From Microbacterium sp. SORGH_AS_0862 (GTDB lineage: Bacteria > Actinomycetota > Actinomycetes > Actinomycetales > Microbacteriaceae): a stretch of 64,000 nucleotides of DNA. Numbering within the stretch: position 1 is the first letter of the stretch; each line of letters begins with the position of its first letter. Below the pieces are notes generated by a model. It made no database searches. It saw nothing but the letters and a program-made list of their open reading frames with translations, and was not told the origin of the DNA. The translations under genes were made by a program, and so were the position numbers. The stretch lies in the NCBI RefSeq assembly GCF_030818795.1, contig NZ_JAUTAY010000001.1:2170001-2234000 (forward strand), in the 5' to 3' direction. This document shows positions 44,090-51,802 of this stretch, one piece after another.

Positions 44090-45433
44090 TCAGGGGGCGA
44101 GGCGCGTGGGGCCGCGGAAGAGGAAGGTCACCTCGCGGATCGAGTCCTGGCCGAGCATGAGCATCAGCACACGAGCGAGGCCCATGCCGAAACCGCCGTG
44201 GGGCGGGATGCCGTAGCGGAAGAAGTCGAGGTAGTGCTCGAGACCCTCGAGCGACAGGCCCTTCTCCAGCGCCTGCGCCTCGAGCACTTCGATGCGGTGT
44301 TCGCGCTGCGCACCGGTCGTGATCTCGGTGCCGTTGAACAGCAGGTCGTAGCTGTTCGTGAGGCCGGTCTCGGCGTTGCGCATGTGGTAGAACGGCCGGA
44401 TCTCGGGGTGGTAGTCCGTGATGAACACGAACTGGTGGTCGTACGTCTCGCGCACGTGGGCGGAGATCTGGCGCTCGCCCTCGGGGTCGAGGTCGCCGTC
44501 CGTGCGCGGGATGTCGTAGCCGCGCGCCTTCACGATCTCGCGCGCCTCGGCGAGCGGGATGCGGGGGAACGGGAGCGTCGGCACGACGACGTCGATGTCG
44601 AACAGCTCCTTGATCTCGTCGCCGTGCTTCTCCTTGACGGCGGTGAAGGCGGCCGCGAGCAGCTCCTCCTGCATCGCGGCGACGTCCTCGTAGGAGTCGA
44701 TCCACGACAGCTCGGCGTCGACCGAGGTGAACTCGGTCGCGTGGCGGCTGGTGAAGCTGGGGTCGGCGCGGAAGACGTCGCCGATCTCGAAGACCTTGCC
44801 GAAGCCGGCGGCCTGCGCCATCTGCTTGAAGTGCTGCGGGCTCTGCGCCAGGTACGCCGTCTGGTCGCCGAAGTACTCGAGCGCGAACAGCTCCGCGTTG
44901 CCCTCAGCGGGCGTGGACATGAGCTTGGGGGAGTGGATCTCCACGTAGTCGCGCTCCACCCAGTAGGTGCGCATCGCGTGCTCGAGGGTCGTCTGGATGC
45001 GGAAGATCAGGTTGTTGCGGCGCTGACGCAGGTCGATGAAGCGCCAGTCCATGCGCTTGTCGAGGCCGCTGTCGGCGGCGATGGGCGTCTCCGGCAGCGC
45101 AGCCGCCGCGATCTCCAGCGATGCGATCTTGATCTCGACGCCGCCGAGCTTGACGCGCTCGTCGTGCTTGAGCTCACCGGTCACCGTCAGGAACGTGCCC
45201 GTGGCGAGGTTCGAGATCGTCTCGGTCAGTGCGAGAGCCGCTGCCTGCTCGGCCGTCGCGTCGTCGCCGAGCTCGCGGGTGGCAGGGTTCACGAGCTGCA
45301 CGGCGCCGGTCTCATCGCGCAGGATGACGAACTGCACCTTCTTCTGATCGCGGACGGTCTCGACCCATCCGGACACCGAGACACCTCCCGCGGGGAGGGA
45401 CTTCAGCTGCTTGACCAGAACGCGTTCACTCAC
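44090..45433 (-). CDS. aspS: aspartate--tRNA ligase, archaeal/eukaryal-type (probably nondiscriminating)
   Basis: A 447-residue class II synthetase lacking the bacterial GAD insertion, so of the short archaeal type. An N-terminal OB-fold anticodon domain (about 1-105) is followed by catalytic motifs: VFRADPSFTSRHATEF (motif 2) and GGFGMGLARVLMLMLG (motif 3). Such enzymes often charge both tRNA-Asp and tRNA-Asn, with GatCAB correcting the latter; that is inference here. The GTG start follows TAGACT (45442-45447) by 8 nt. Confidence 0.88.
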   Translation of the reverse strand: MSERVLVKQLKSLPAGGVSVSGWVETVRDQKKVQFVILRDETGAVQLVNPATRELGDDATAEQAAALALTETISNLATGTFLTVTGELKHDERVKLGGVEIKIASLEIAAAALPETPIAADSGLDKRMDWRFIDLRQRRNNLIFRIQTTLEHAMRTYWVERDYVEIHSPKLMSTPAEGNAELFALEYFGDQTAYLAQSPQHFKQMAQAAGFGKVFEIGDVFRADPSFTSRHATEFTSVDAELSWIDSYEDVAAMQEELLAAAFTAVKEKHGDEIKELFDIDVVVPTLPFPRIPLAEAREIVKARGYDIPRTDGDLDPEGERQISAHVRETYDHQFVFITDYHPEIRPFYHMRNAETGLTNSYDLLFNGTEITTGAQREHRIEVLEAQALEKGLSLEGLEHYLDFFRYGIPPHGGFGMGLARVLMLMLGQDSIREVTFLFRGPTRLAP

Positions 45434-45479
45434 GAGAGAGCAGTCTACGGGCCGTGCCCGGCGCCCGTACGATGGCCGC

Positions 45480-45977
45480 GTGAGCAGTGAGCGCCCCGGC
45501 GAGGAACCCGCGATCTTCCGGTTGCCGCCCGAGTCGTTCCGCGTCGGCTCCGGCGAGGCGCCGGCGGCCGTCCGTCCGGAGCCGGCCGCGCGCGCGGATC
45601 GTCCGGCCCCGACGCCGCAGCGCGACACCGGGCGTACTGCGCCTCGTCGGCGACGGAAGGCGTGGGACATCGTCCTGACGATCGTGCTGCTGGTCGCGAC
45701 CGCCACCGTCGCGGCGGTCGCATCCGCGCTCGCTCTCCTGTTGGCCTCTTCGTCCACCGGATGCGGCGCCGACGGTCGCGTGTGCCGCACGGAACTGCTC
45801 CAGGGCGGGGTGTGGACCATGCTCACGGTGCCGTGGATCGCCTTCGTGCTGACGGCGTTCTTCGCCGTGCTGCTGCTCGTCGTGCGTCGCCGCGCCTTCT
45901 GGGTGCCGCTGGTGGGGACCGTCCTCGCCGCGCTGAGCTGGGTCGTGGGTGCCTTCCTCCTCTGGGCCGCCGTCTGA
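45480..45977 (+). CDS. hypothetical membrane protein, three helices
   Basis: A 165-residue protein with a proline/arginine-rich cytoplasmic N-half (about 1-60), then three predicted membrane helices. Two cysteines (in TGCGADGRVCRTE) lie in the first loop and could form an extracytoplasmic disulfide. The GTG is 6 nt after TACGAT (45468-45473); the promoter is divergent from aspS in a 46-bp gap. No family recognised. Confidence 0.7.
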   Translation: MSSERPGEEPAIFRLPPESFRVGSGEAPAAVRPEPAARADRPAPTPQRDTGRTAPRRRRKAWDIVLTIVLLVATATVAAVASALALLLASSSTGCGADGRVCRTELLQGGVWTMLTVPWIAFVLTAFFAVLLLVVRRRAFWVPLVGTVLAALSWVVGAFLLWAAV

Positions 45978-46091
45978 CCCTGTGGCGATGAGGCCGCGGG
46001 CGATTTCCCAGCCGCGGTTCACCGGCGATGGGTACCGTGTGCGCGACGCACGACATCCTTCGCCCGATCACCGAGAGTCTCGAGGACCCCG

Positions 46092-46772
46092 ATGACCCAG
46101 GTCGCTCCGCCTGTCCGCGCCTCGTCGAACGAGTCCTGGCTCAGTCAGCTGATGGACGCGCTGGTCGGACTGATGGAGTGGATCGGCCCCATCGGTGCGG
46201 GGATCGCGATCGCTCTGGAGAGCGTCTTCCCGCCGCTGCCGAGCGAGGCGATCCTGCCGATGGCGGGGGTCACGGCCAGTCGCGGGGGCTTCACCCTCGC
46301 CGAGGCGCTCCTCTGGACGACGGCGGGCTCCGTGGTGGGGGCGCTCGTGCTCTACGGCATCGGCGCCTGGCTCGGCATCGATCGGCTGCGCCGGGTGGCG
46401 GCGAAGGTGCCGCTGCTGCATCCGGAAGACATCGACCGCACGGTCGCCTGGTTCCACAAGCACGGCGGCAAGGCGGTGTTCTTCGGGCGGATGGTGCCGC
46501 TGTTCCGCAGCTTCATCTCGATTCCCGCGGGCGTGACCCGCATGCCGCTGTGGCGCTTCGTGCTGCTGACGGCCGCGGGCAGCCTGCTGTGGAACACGAT
46601 CTTCGTGCTCGCCGGCTACTTCCTCGGCGAGTCGTGGCACATCGTCGAGCAGTACGCCGAGGTGTTCCAGGTGATCGTCATCGTGGTCGTCGCCGCGGGC
46701 ATCGCGTGGTTCGTCTACGCGCGGGTCCGGTCCCTGCTGGCGCACCGACGCCGCGTGGGCGCCCGCGACTGA
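46092..46772 (+). CDS. DedA-family membrane protein
   Basis: A 226-residue DedA (SNARE-associated) protein. Signature elements include ESVFPPLPSEAILPMAG near residue 45, the GGKAVFFGRMVPLFRSFISIPAG block with its conserved arginines, and four to six helices. DedA proteins are implicated in lipid-carrier flipping and membrane homeostasis. It follows a GAGGA-type ribosome-binding site; a TACCGT box near 46035 could be its -10. Confidence 0.9.
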   Translation: MTQVAPPVRASSNESWLSQLMDALVGLMEWIGPIGAGIAIALESVFPPLPSEAILPMAGVTASRGGFTLAEALLWTTAGSVVGALVLYGIGAWLGIDRLRRVAAKVPLLHPEDIDRTVAWFHKHGGKAVFFGRMVPLFRSFISIPAGVTRMPLWRFVLLTAAGSLLWNTIFVLAGYFLGESWHIVEQYAEVFQVIVIVVVAAGIAWFVYARVRSLLAHRRRVGARD

Positions 46773-46828
46773 CCGCTACCAGCTGACGCTCAGTCTCTTC
46801 ATATCCGGCATCCACGTAAAATCGGGGG

Positions 46829-47458
46829 GTGCCCGCCGAACGCCTCCACCTCGTGCGCCATGGCGAGGTCCACAACCCCGACCGTGTCCTGTACGGTCGG
46901 CTGCCCGAGTTCCGGCTGAGCGCGGCAGGTCGTCGGATGGCGCGCCAGGCCGCGGAGCACGTGCAGGCCGAGGGACGTCCCGTCACCGCGCTGGTCTGCT
47001 CGCCCCTGCAGCGCACGCGGGAGTCGGCCGAGCCGTTCACCGAACTCTTCGGGTTCGAGCCCGTCGTCGAGCCCGACGTGATCGAGCCGTGGAACGTGTT
47101 CGAGGGCAAGCGGATGCGGCGGGCCCTCGCCAACCCCCTGAACTGGCGTCACGTGACGCGCCCCTCGGTCCCGAGCTGGGGCGAGCCGTACGCCGAGGTC
47201 GTCGCGCGGATGCAGCGGGCCATGGCGAAGGCATGGAATGCGGTTCCCGCGGGCGACGTCGTCATCGTCAGCCACCAGCTGCCGATCTGGGTGACCCACC
47301 TTGCGATCGCGGGCCTGCCGCTGCGGCACGACCCGCGAGCCCGACGCTGCGCGCTGTCGAGCGTGACGAGCTTCGAGGGCGGGCCGGGCGCCTGGTGCGA
47401 GATCGCCTACGCGGAGCCCGCATCCGCCGAGGGCGCCGTCGATGTAGGAGCAGTATGA
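46829..47458 (+). CDS. histidine phosphatase family protein
   Basis: A 209-residue phosphoglycerate-mutase-like phosphatase. The catalytic histidine is in HLVRHGEVHNP (residues 7-17), the RTRESAEPF stretch supplies the second arginine, and IVSHQLPIW carries the second histidine. The GTG is 6 nt after TAAAAT (46817-46822). It overlaps the following thioredoxin-like lipoprotein by ATGA and so heads the cytochrome c maturation operon. Substrate unknown. Confidence 0.88.
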   Translation: MPAERLHLVRHGEVHNPDRVLYGRLPEFRLSAAGRRMARQAAEHVQAEGRPVTALVCSPLQRTRESAEPFTELFGFEPVVEPDVIEPWNVFEGKRMRRALANPLNWRHVTRPSVPSWGEPYAEVVARMQRAMAKAWNAVPAGDVVIVSHQLPIWVTHLAIAGLPLRHDPRARRCALSSVTSFEGGPGAWCEIAYAEPASAEGAVDVGAV

Positions 47459-48063
47459 GAGTCCGTCCCCGCCGCCTCGCCGCGGCCTTCGTCGCCGGCG
47501 CGCTCGCAGTCAGCCTCGCCGCCTGTACGGCGAACGATTCTCTCGCCGACCAGTACCGGGAAGGATCGAACAAGGGCTACATCGGCGCCGACGGCGTGCC
47601 GATCGTCGAGACCCCGCCGGCCGAGCGTTCCGATCCCATCGTGTTCACGGGTGTGAGCGACAGCGGTGAGACGGTGACGAACGAGGACTACGCGGGCCAG
47701 GTGCTCGTCGTGAACTTCTGGTACGCCGCGTGCGGCCCTTGTATCGTCGAAGCGCCGCGCCTCGAGAAGTCGTACGAGGACCTGAGGGGCGAGAACGTCT
47801 CGTTCCTCGGCATCAACACCTACGATCAGGCGCCCACGGCCGCATCCTTCGCGAAAGACAACGGCATCAGCTATCCCAGCCTGCTCGCGGTCAACGACAG
47901 CAAGCTGAAGCTGTCGTTCGCCGACGCCACACCCCTCACGGCCACCCCGACGACTCTCGTGCTCGACAAGCAGGGCCGGGTCGCCGCGCGCATCGTCGGC
48001 GAGCTCGGCGACGCCTCGATCCTCACCACGCTTGTGCGCGACGCCCTCAAGGAGGGTTCGTGA
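47455..48063 (+). CDS. TlpA/ResA-like thiol-disulfide lipoprotein
   Basis: A 202-residue membrane-anchored thioredoxin-fold protein. Basic start, hydrophobic segment and lipobox SLAACT; the active-site CxxC is in FWYAACGPCIVEAPRLE. It reduces apocytochrome c cysteines before haem attachment, fed by the CcdA protein encoded next. Overlaps both neighbours by 4 nt. GTAGGAG sets the start. Confidence 0.9.
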   Translation: MRVRPRRLAAAFVAGALAVSLAACTANDSLADQYREGSNKGYIGADGVPIVETPPAERSDPIVFTGVSDSGETVTNEDYAGQVLVVNFWYAACGPCIVEAPRLEKSYEDLRGENVSFLGINTYDQAPTAASFAKDNGISYPSLLAVNDSKLKLSFADATPLTATPTTLVLDKQGRVAARIVGELGDASILTTLVRDALKEGS

Positions 48064-48794
48064 CCGGCATCGTCGCCGAAGGAGCGCTCTGGGTCGCGAT
48101 CCCTCTGGCGCTCGCCGCGGGGCTCGTCTCGTTCCTCTCGCCCTGCGTGCTCCCGCTCGTGCCCGGATACCTCGGCTTCCTCGGAGGAGCGGCGGGGACC
48201 GCATCCGGTCGCAGGGGGCGCGGGCGCCTGCTGCTGAGCGTGCTCCTGTTCATCGCCGGGTTCACGGTGGTCTTCATGGCGATGACCGTGCTCGGCGGCT
48301 CGCTCGGTCGGTTCTTCCTCGAGTACTCCGACATCATCACGCGCGTGCTCGGTGCGGTCGTGATCGTCATGGGGCTCATCTTCATCGGCCTGTTCGGCTT
48401 CGCGCAGCGCACGTTCAAGCCCAACGTCCGGGGGAACCTCGGACTGGTCGGCGCGCCGCTGCTCGGCCTCGCCCTGGGCATCGGCTGGGCGCCGTGCATC
48501 GGCCCGACGCTCGCGACGATCCTCGCGCTGTCGTGGAACATGGGCGACCCCGGCCGCGCGGCAGTCCTCGGGCTCGCGTACTCGCTCGGGCTGGGCATCC
48601 CCTTCCTCCTGCTGGCGGCCGGCTTCGGCTGGGCCAGCAAGTCGGTGTCGTTCCTGCGCCGCCACATCCGTGCCATCAACATCTTCGGCGGCGTTCTGCT
48701 CATCGTTCTCGGTGTGCTGATGGTCACCGGCGTCTGGAGCTCACTCATGTCGCAGTTGCAGGGGGTGCTGGTCAATGTCCCGCTCCCCATCTGA
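48060..48794 (+). CDS. ccdA: CcdA-type cytochrome c biogenesis thiol-electron carrier
   Basis: A 244-residue integral membrane protein with six helices and the paired cysteines of the family: FLSPCVLPLVPGYLGFLGG in helix 1 and GIGWAPCIGPTLATIL in helix 4. It passes electrons from cytoplasmic thioredoxin to the TlpA/ResA-like protein. The GTG overlaps the preceding stop, and the ResB gene starts 20 nt before its end. Confidence 0.93.
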   Translation: MTGIVAEGALWVAIPLALAAGLVSFLSPCVLPLVPGYLGFLGGAAGTASGRRGRGRLLLSVLLFIAGFTVVFMAMTVLGGSLGRFFLEYSDIITRVLGAVVIVMGLIFIGLFGFAQRTFKPNVRGNLGLVGAPLLGLALGIGWAPCIGPTLATILALSWNMGDPGRAAVLGLAYSLGLGIPFLLLAAGFGWASKSVSFLRRHIRAINIFGGVLLIVLGVLMVTGVWSSLMSQLQGVLVNVPLPI

Positions 48795-50574
48795 TCGAGC
48801 CGACATCTCGGAACCGCTGCGTCCCTCCGACCACGTCGACGGCCGCCCCGCTCCGGCACGTGACGACGATGTGACGTCGCCGCGTCTCGGACCGATCGAG
48901 TGGCTTCGGTGGGGATGGCGGCAACTGACGAGCATGCGCACCGCCCTCGTGCTGCTGCTCTTGCTGGCGATCGCCGCGGTGCCGGGCTCGATCTTCCCGC
49001 AGCGCTCCGCCGATCCCAACGGTGTGACGCAGTTCCGGTCCGACAACCCGGACCTCTTCCCGGTGCTCGACTGGTTCAAGCTGTTCGACGTCTACAGCTC
49101 GCCCTGGTTCTCGGCGATCTACATCCTGCTGTTCATCTCGCTCATCGGCTGCGTCATCCCGCGCACGCGGCACCACTGGAAGGCGCTGCGCGCGCGCCCG
49201 CCCCGCACGCCCGCGCGCCTCTCCCGCCTCGACGACCACCGCGAGCTCGTGGTGCGCCTGCCCGAGGGCATGGATGCCGCCGACGCGGCGGAGGACGCCG
49301 TCGCCTCGGCCTCGGCGCTGCTGCGCACCGCCCGCTACCGCGTCGAGCGCTACGACGGCCGCGGCTTCCTGTCGGTGTCGGCCGAGCGCGGGTACCTCCG
49401 CGAGACGGGCAACCTGCTCTTCCACATCGCCCTCGTGGGTGTGCTCATCGCGGTGGGCGTGGGCGGAGCACTGACCTACACCGGCCAGCGGGCGATGGTG
49501 CAGGGCACGAGCTTCGTGAACGCCTTGACCGACTACTCGTCCTTCAACCCCGGACGCTTCGTCGACGCCGACCAGCTCTCCCCGTACTCGATCACCCTCA
49601 ACAGGTTCGACGTCACGTACCAGCCCTCCGGCACGGCGGCAGCGGGGCAGGCCGGCGACTTCGTGGCGCACGTGACCACGCAGCTGCCGGGCCAGGATCC
49701 GCAGGACGGCGAGGTGCGCGTCAACCACCCGCTCGACATCGCGGGAGACCGTGTGTATCTGATGGGCAACGGCTACGCGCCGATCGTCACGGTGCGCGAC
49801 GCCGACGGCGACGTCGTGTTCCGCGACGCCGTGCCCTTCCTGCCCCAGAACAACAACATGACCTCGCTCGGCGTGGTCAAGATCGCCGACGGCATGCCGC
49901 AGCAGCTCGGTCTCGTCGGGTTCTTCTATCCGACCGCGCAGCCGCTGGACACCGGTGCGTACACCTCGGTCTACCCCGATCTGATCTATCCCGTGCTGAG
50001 TCTCGACGTCTACGAGGGCGACCTCGGCATCGACGACGGCACGCCTCGCTCGGTCTACACCCTGGATCCGACCGGCATGACGAAGCTCACCGGCATCGAC
50101 ACGGACAAGTCCTCGATCCAGCTGCTTCCGGGCCAGACGACCGATCTGCCGAACGGCCTCGGCACGATCACGTTCGAGAACGCCGCCGACCCGAGCCAGA
50201 ACGAGGTCACCGACGGAACCCTGGACTCGGGCTCGCCGGGCGCCGACTACTCCCAGGCCGTGCCGCGGTTCGTCTCGCTCTCCATCCACCACGACGTCGG
50301 CGCGCCCTGGGTGCTGCTGTTCGCGGTCATCGCACTCGCCGCGCTCCTGCTCGCGCTGTTCGTGCCCCGCCGCCGGATGTGGGTGAAGGTCACGCCGCGC
50401 GATGGCGCGCTGCTGATCGAGTACGCGGGCCTCGCGCGCGGGGAGGACCCGCAGATCGCCGTTGCCGTCGACCAGCTCGCCGATCGGCACGGACGTGCCT
50501 TCGCCGAGGCCGCGGAGGGTGAGATCATCGACGCGGATCGGCCGACCCCCGCCGCAGACCCGAAAGTAGACTGA
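48775..50574 (+). CDS. resB: ResB-like System II cytochrome c synthase subunit
   Basis: A 599-residue ResB/Ccs1 protein. Two N-terminal helices include the TALVLLLLLAIAAVPGSIFPQR segment, a third helix begins near SAIYILLFISLIGCVIP, a large extracytoplasmic domain follows, and a final helix (WVLLFAVIALAALLLALFV) precedes a short cytoplasmic tail. Pairs with CcsB to deliver haem and ligate it to apocytochrome c. Overlaps ccdA by 20 nt. Confidence 0.93.
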   Translation: MSRSPSDRADISEPLRPSDHVDGRPAPARDDDVTSPRLGPIEWLRWGWRQLTSMRTALVLLLLLAIAAVPGSIFPQRSADPNGVTQFRSDNPDLFPVLDWFKLFDVYSSPWFSAIYILLFISLIGCVIPRTRHHWKALRARPPRTPARLSRLDDHRELVVRLPEGMDAADAAEDAVASASALLRTARYRVERYDGRGFLSVSAERGYLRETGNLLFHIALVGVLIAVGVGGALTYTGQRAMVQGTSFVNALTDYSSFNPGRFVDADQLSPYSITLNRFDVTYQPSGTAAAGQAGDFVAHVTTQLPGQDPQDGEVRVNHPLDIAGDRVYLMGNGYAPIVTVRDADGDVVFRDAVPFLPQNNNMTSLGVVKIADGMPQQLGLVGFFYPTAQPLDTGAYTSVYPDLIYPVLSLDVYEGDLGIDDGTPRSVYTLDPTGMTKLTGIDTDKSSIQLLPGQTTDLPNGLGTITFENAADPSQNEVTDGTLDSGSPGADYSQAVPRFVSLSIHHDVGAPWVLLFAVIALAALLLALFVPRRRMWVKVTPRDGALLIEYAGLARGEDPQIAVAVDQLADRHGRAFAEAAEGEIIDADRPTPAADPKVD

Positions 50575-50578
50575 TCCC

Positions 50579-51589
50579 ATGCCCGAACAGCTCTCGCTCG
50601 ACGCGGTCTCGCTGCTCACCGTCTGGACGGCGGTCGCGATCTACGCGCTCGCGTTCATCGCGTACACCATCGACCTCGCTCGCCGCTCTGCCGACGCTGC
50701 CGACCGGCAGGACGCCCTCGTACGCGATCGCGAGCTCGTCGCCGCCGGTGGAGAGACGATCTCGCAGGTTCGGGCGAGCGAAGAGCGCGCCGCCGCATCC
50801 CTCGCGGCGCGCGGACGCGAACGCTCGCGTCCGGTGTGGGCGCGCATCGGCACCTCGCTGACCTGGCTCGCGTTCCTCTTCCACCTCACCGGCGCGGTGC
50901 TGCGCGGCATCGCCGCCGAGCGGGTGCCGTGGTCGAACATGTACGAGTTCGCCCTGACGGGCACCGTGCTGATCGTCGCCGTGTACCTGGCCGTGCTGTT
51001 CCGCTACGACCTGCGCTTCCTCGGCGCCTTCATCACGGGTCTCGTCGCCGTGCTCATGGGCTGGGCCACGCTCCTCCACGTCGACGTCGTGCCGCTGGCC
51101 GACCCGCTTAAGAGCGTCTGGCTCGTGGTGCACGTGTTCGTCGCCTCACTGGCGACGGCGTTCTTCGCGCTCGCCTTCGCGCTGTCGGTGACGCAGCTGC
51201 TGCAGGCGCGGCGCGAGCGCAAGGCGGCTGCTGCCGACGCGAAGACCGGGCCGCGGTTCCTGCGCATCCTCCCCGGTGCCGATGCGCTCGAGTCGCTCGC
51301 CTACCGGTTCGCGATCGTGGGCTTCATCTTCTGGACCTTCACGCTCATCGCCGGGTCCATCTGGGCCAACGACGCGTGGGGTCGCTACTGGGGCTTCGAC
51401 ACCAAAGAGGTGTGGACCTTCGTGATCTGGGTGCTCTACGCCGGTTACATCCACGCCCGTGCCACACGCGGGTGGCGGGGCACGCGGTCGGCATGGCTCT
51501 CGATCATCGGCTTCAGCGCCGTGATGTTCAACTTCACGATCGTGAACCTCTTCTTCAAGGGCCTGCACGTCTACAGCGGCCTCAGCTGA
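50579..51589 (+). CDS. ccsB: CcsB/CcsA cytochrome c synthase (haem handling protein)
   Basis: A 336-residue protein with about eight helices and the haem-binding tryptophan-rich signature WANDAWGRYWGFDTKEVW. Conserved histidines include those in LLHVDVV, VVHVFVA and GYIHARATRGW. Completes the System II operon. TAGACT (50567-50572) ends 6 nt before the ATG, so it may also have an internal leaderless promoter. Confidence 0.93.
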   Translation: MPEQLSLDAVSLLTVWTAVAIYALAFIAYTIDLARRSADAADRQDALVRDRELVAAGGETISQVRASEERAAASLAARGRERSRPVWARIGTSLTWLAFLFHLTGAVLRGIAAERVPWSNMYEFALTGTVLIVAVYLAVLFRYDLRFLGAFITGLVAVLMGWATLLHVDVVPLADPLKSVWLVVHVFVASLATAFFALAFALSVTQLLQARRERKAAAADAKTGPRFLRILPGADALESLAYRFAIVGFIFWTFTLIAGSIWANDAWGRYWGFDTKEVWTFVIWVLYAGYIHARATRGWRGTRSAWLSIIGFSAVMFNFTIVNLFFKGLHVYSGLS

Positions 51590-51608
51590 CCCGCATCCCT
51601 GCACCCTC

Positions 51609-51639
51609 GTGCCCCGGCGCCTTCGGGCGGCCGGGGCAC
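51609..51639. terminator. bidirectional terminator after ccsB
   Basis: A strong hairpin, GTGCCCCGG pairing with CCGGGGCAC with an inner GCC-TTCG-GGC tetraloop stem, begins 20 nt after the ccsB stop. Convergent genes make it useful for both directions. Confidence 0.75.
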
Positions 51640-51692
51640 GCTGCTGTGCGGGGCCGAGCGGCCGCATCCGCCGGCGTCCCGCTCGTCCGCGC

Positions 51693-51759
51693 GTCGGAGT
51701 ACCCGTCGAATGTCGGAGGATGCGGCCTCGATGCTCCGACGGGAGCGCGTTTCTCCGAC
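51693..51759. repeat. nested inverted repeats between convergent genes
   Basis: GTCGGAG occurs at 51693 and 51712 and its inverse CTCCGAC at 51734 and 51753, so two nested or alternative hairpins are possible; CCCGTCG/CGACGGG adds pairing. They lie 3' of the convergent YhgE-like gene and may end its transcript. Confidence 0.5.
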
Positions 51760-51802
51760 CGGGGGCACGGGGTCAACCCGCGCGGCCCCGTCGACCCTCG
51801 GG

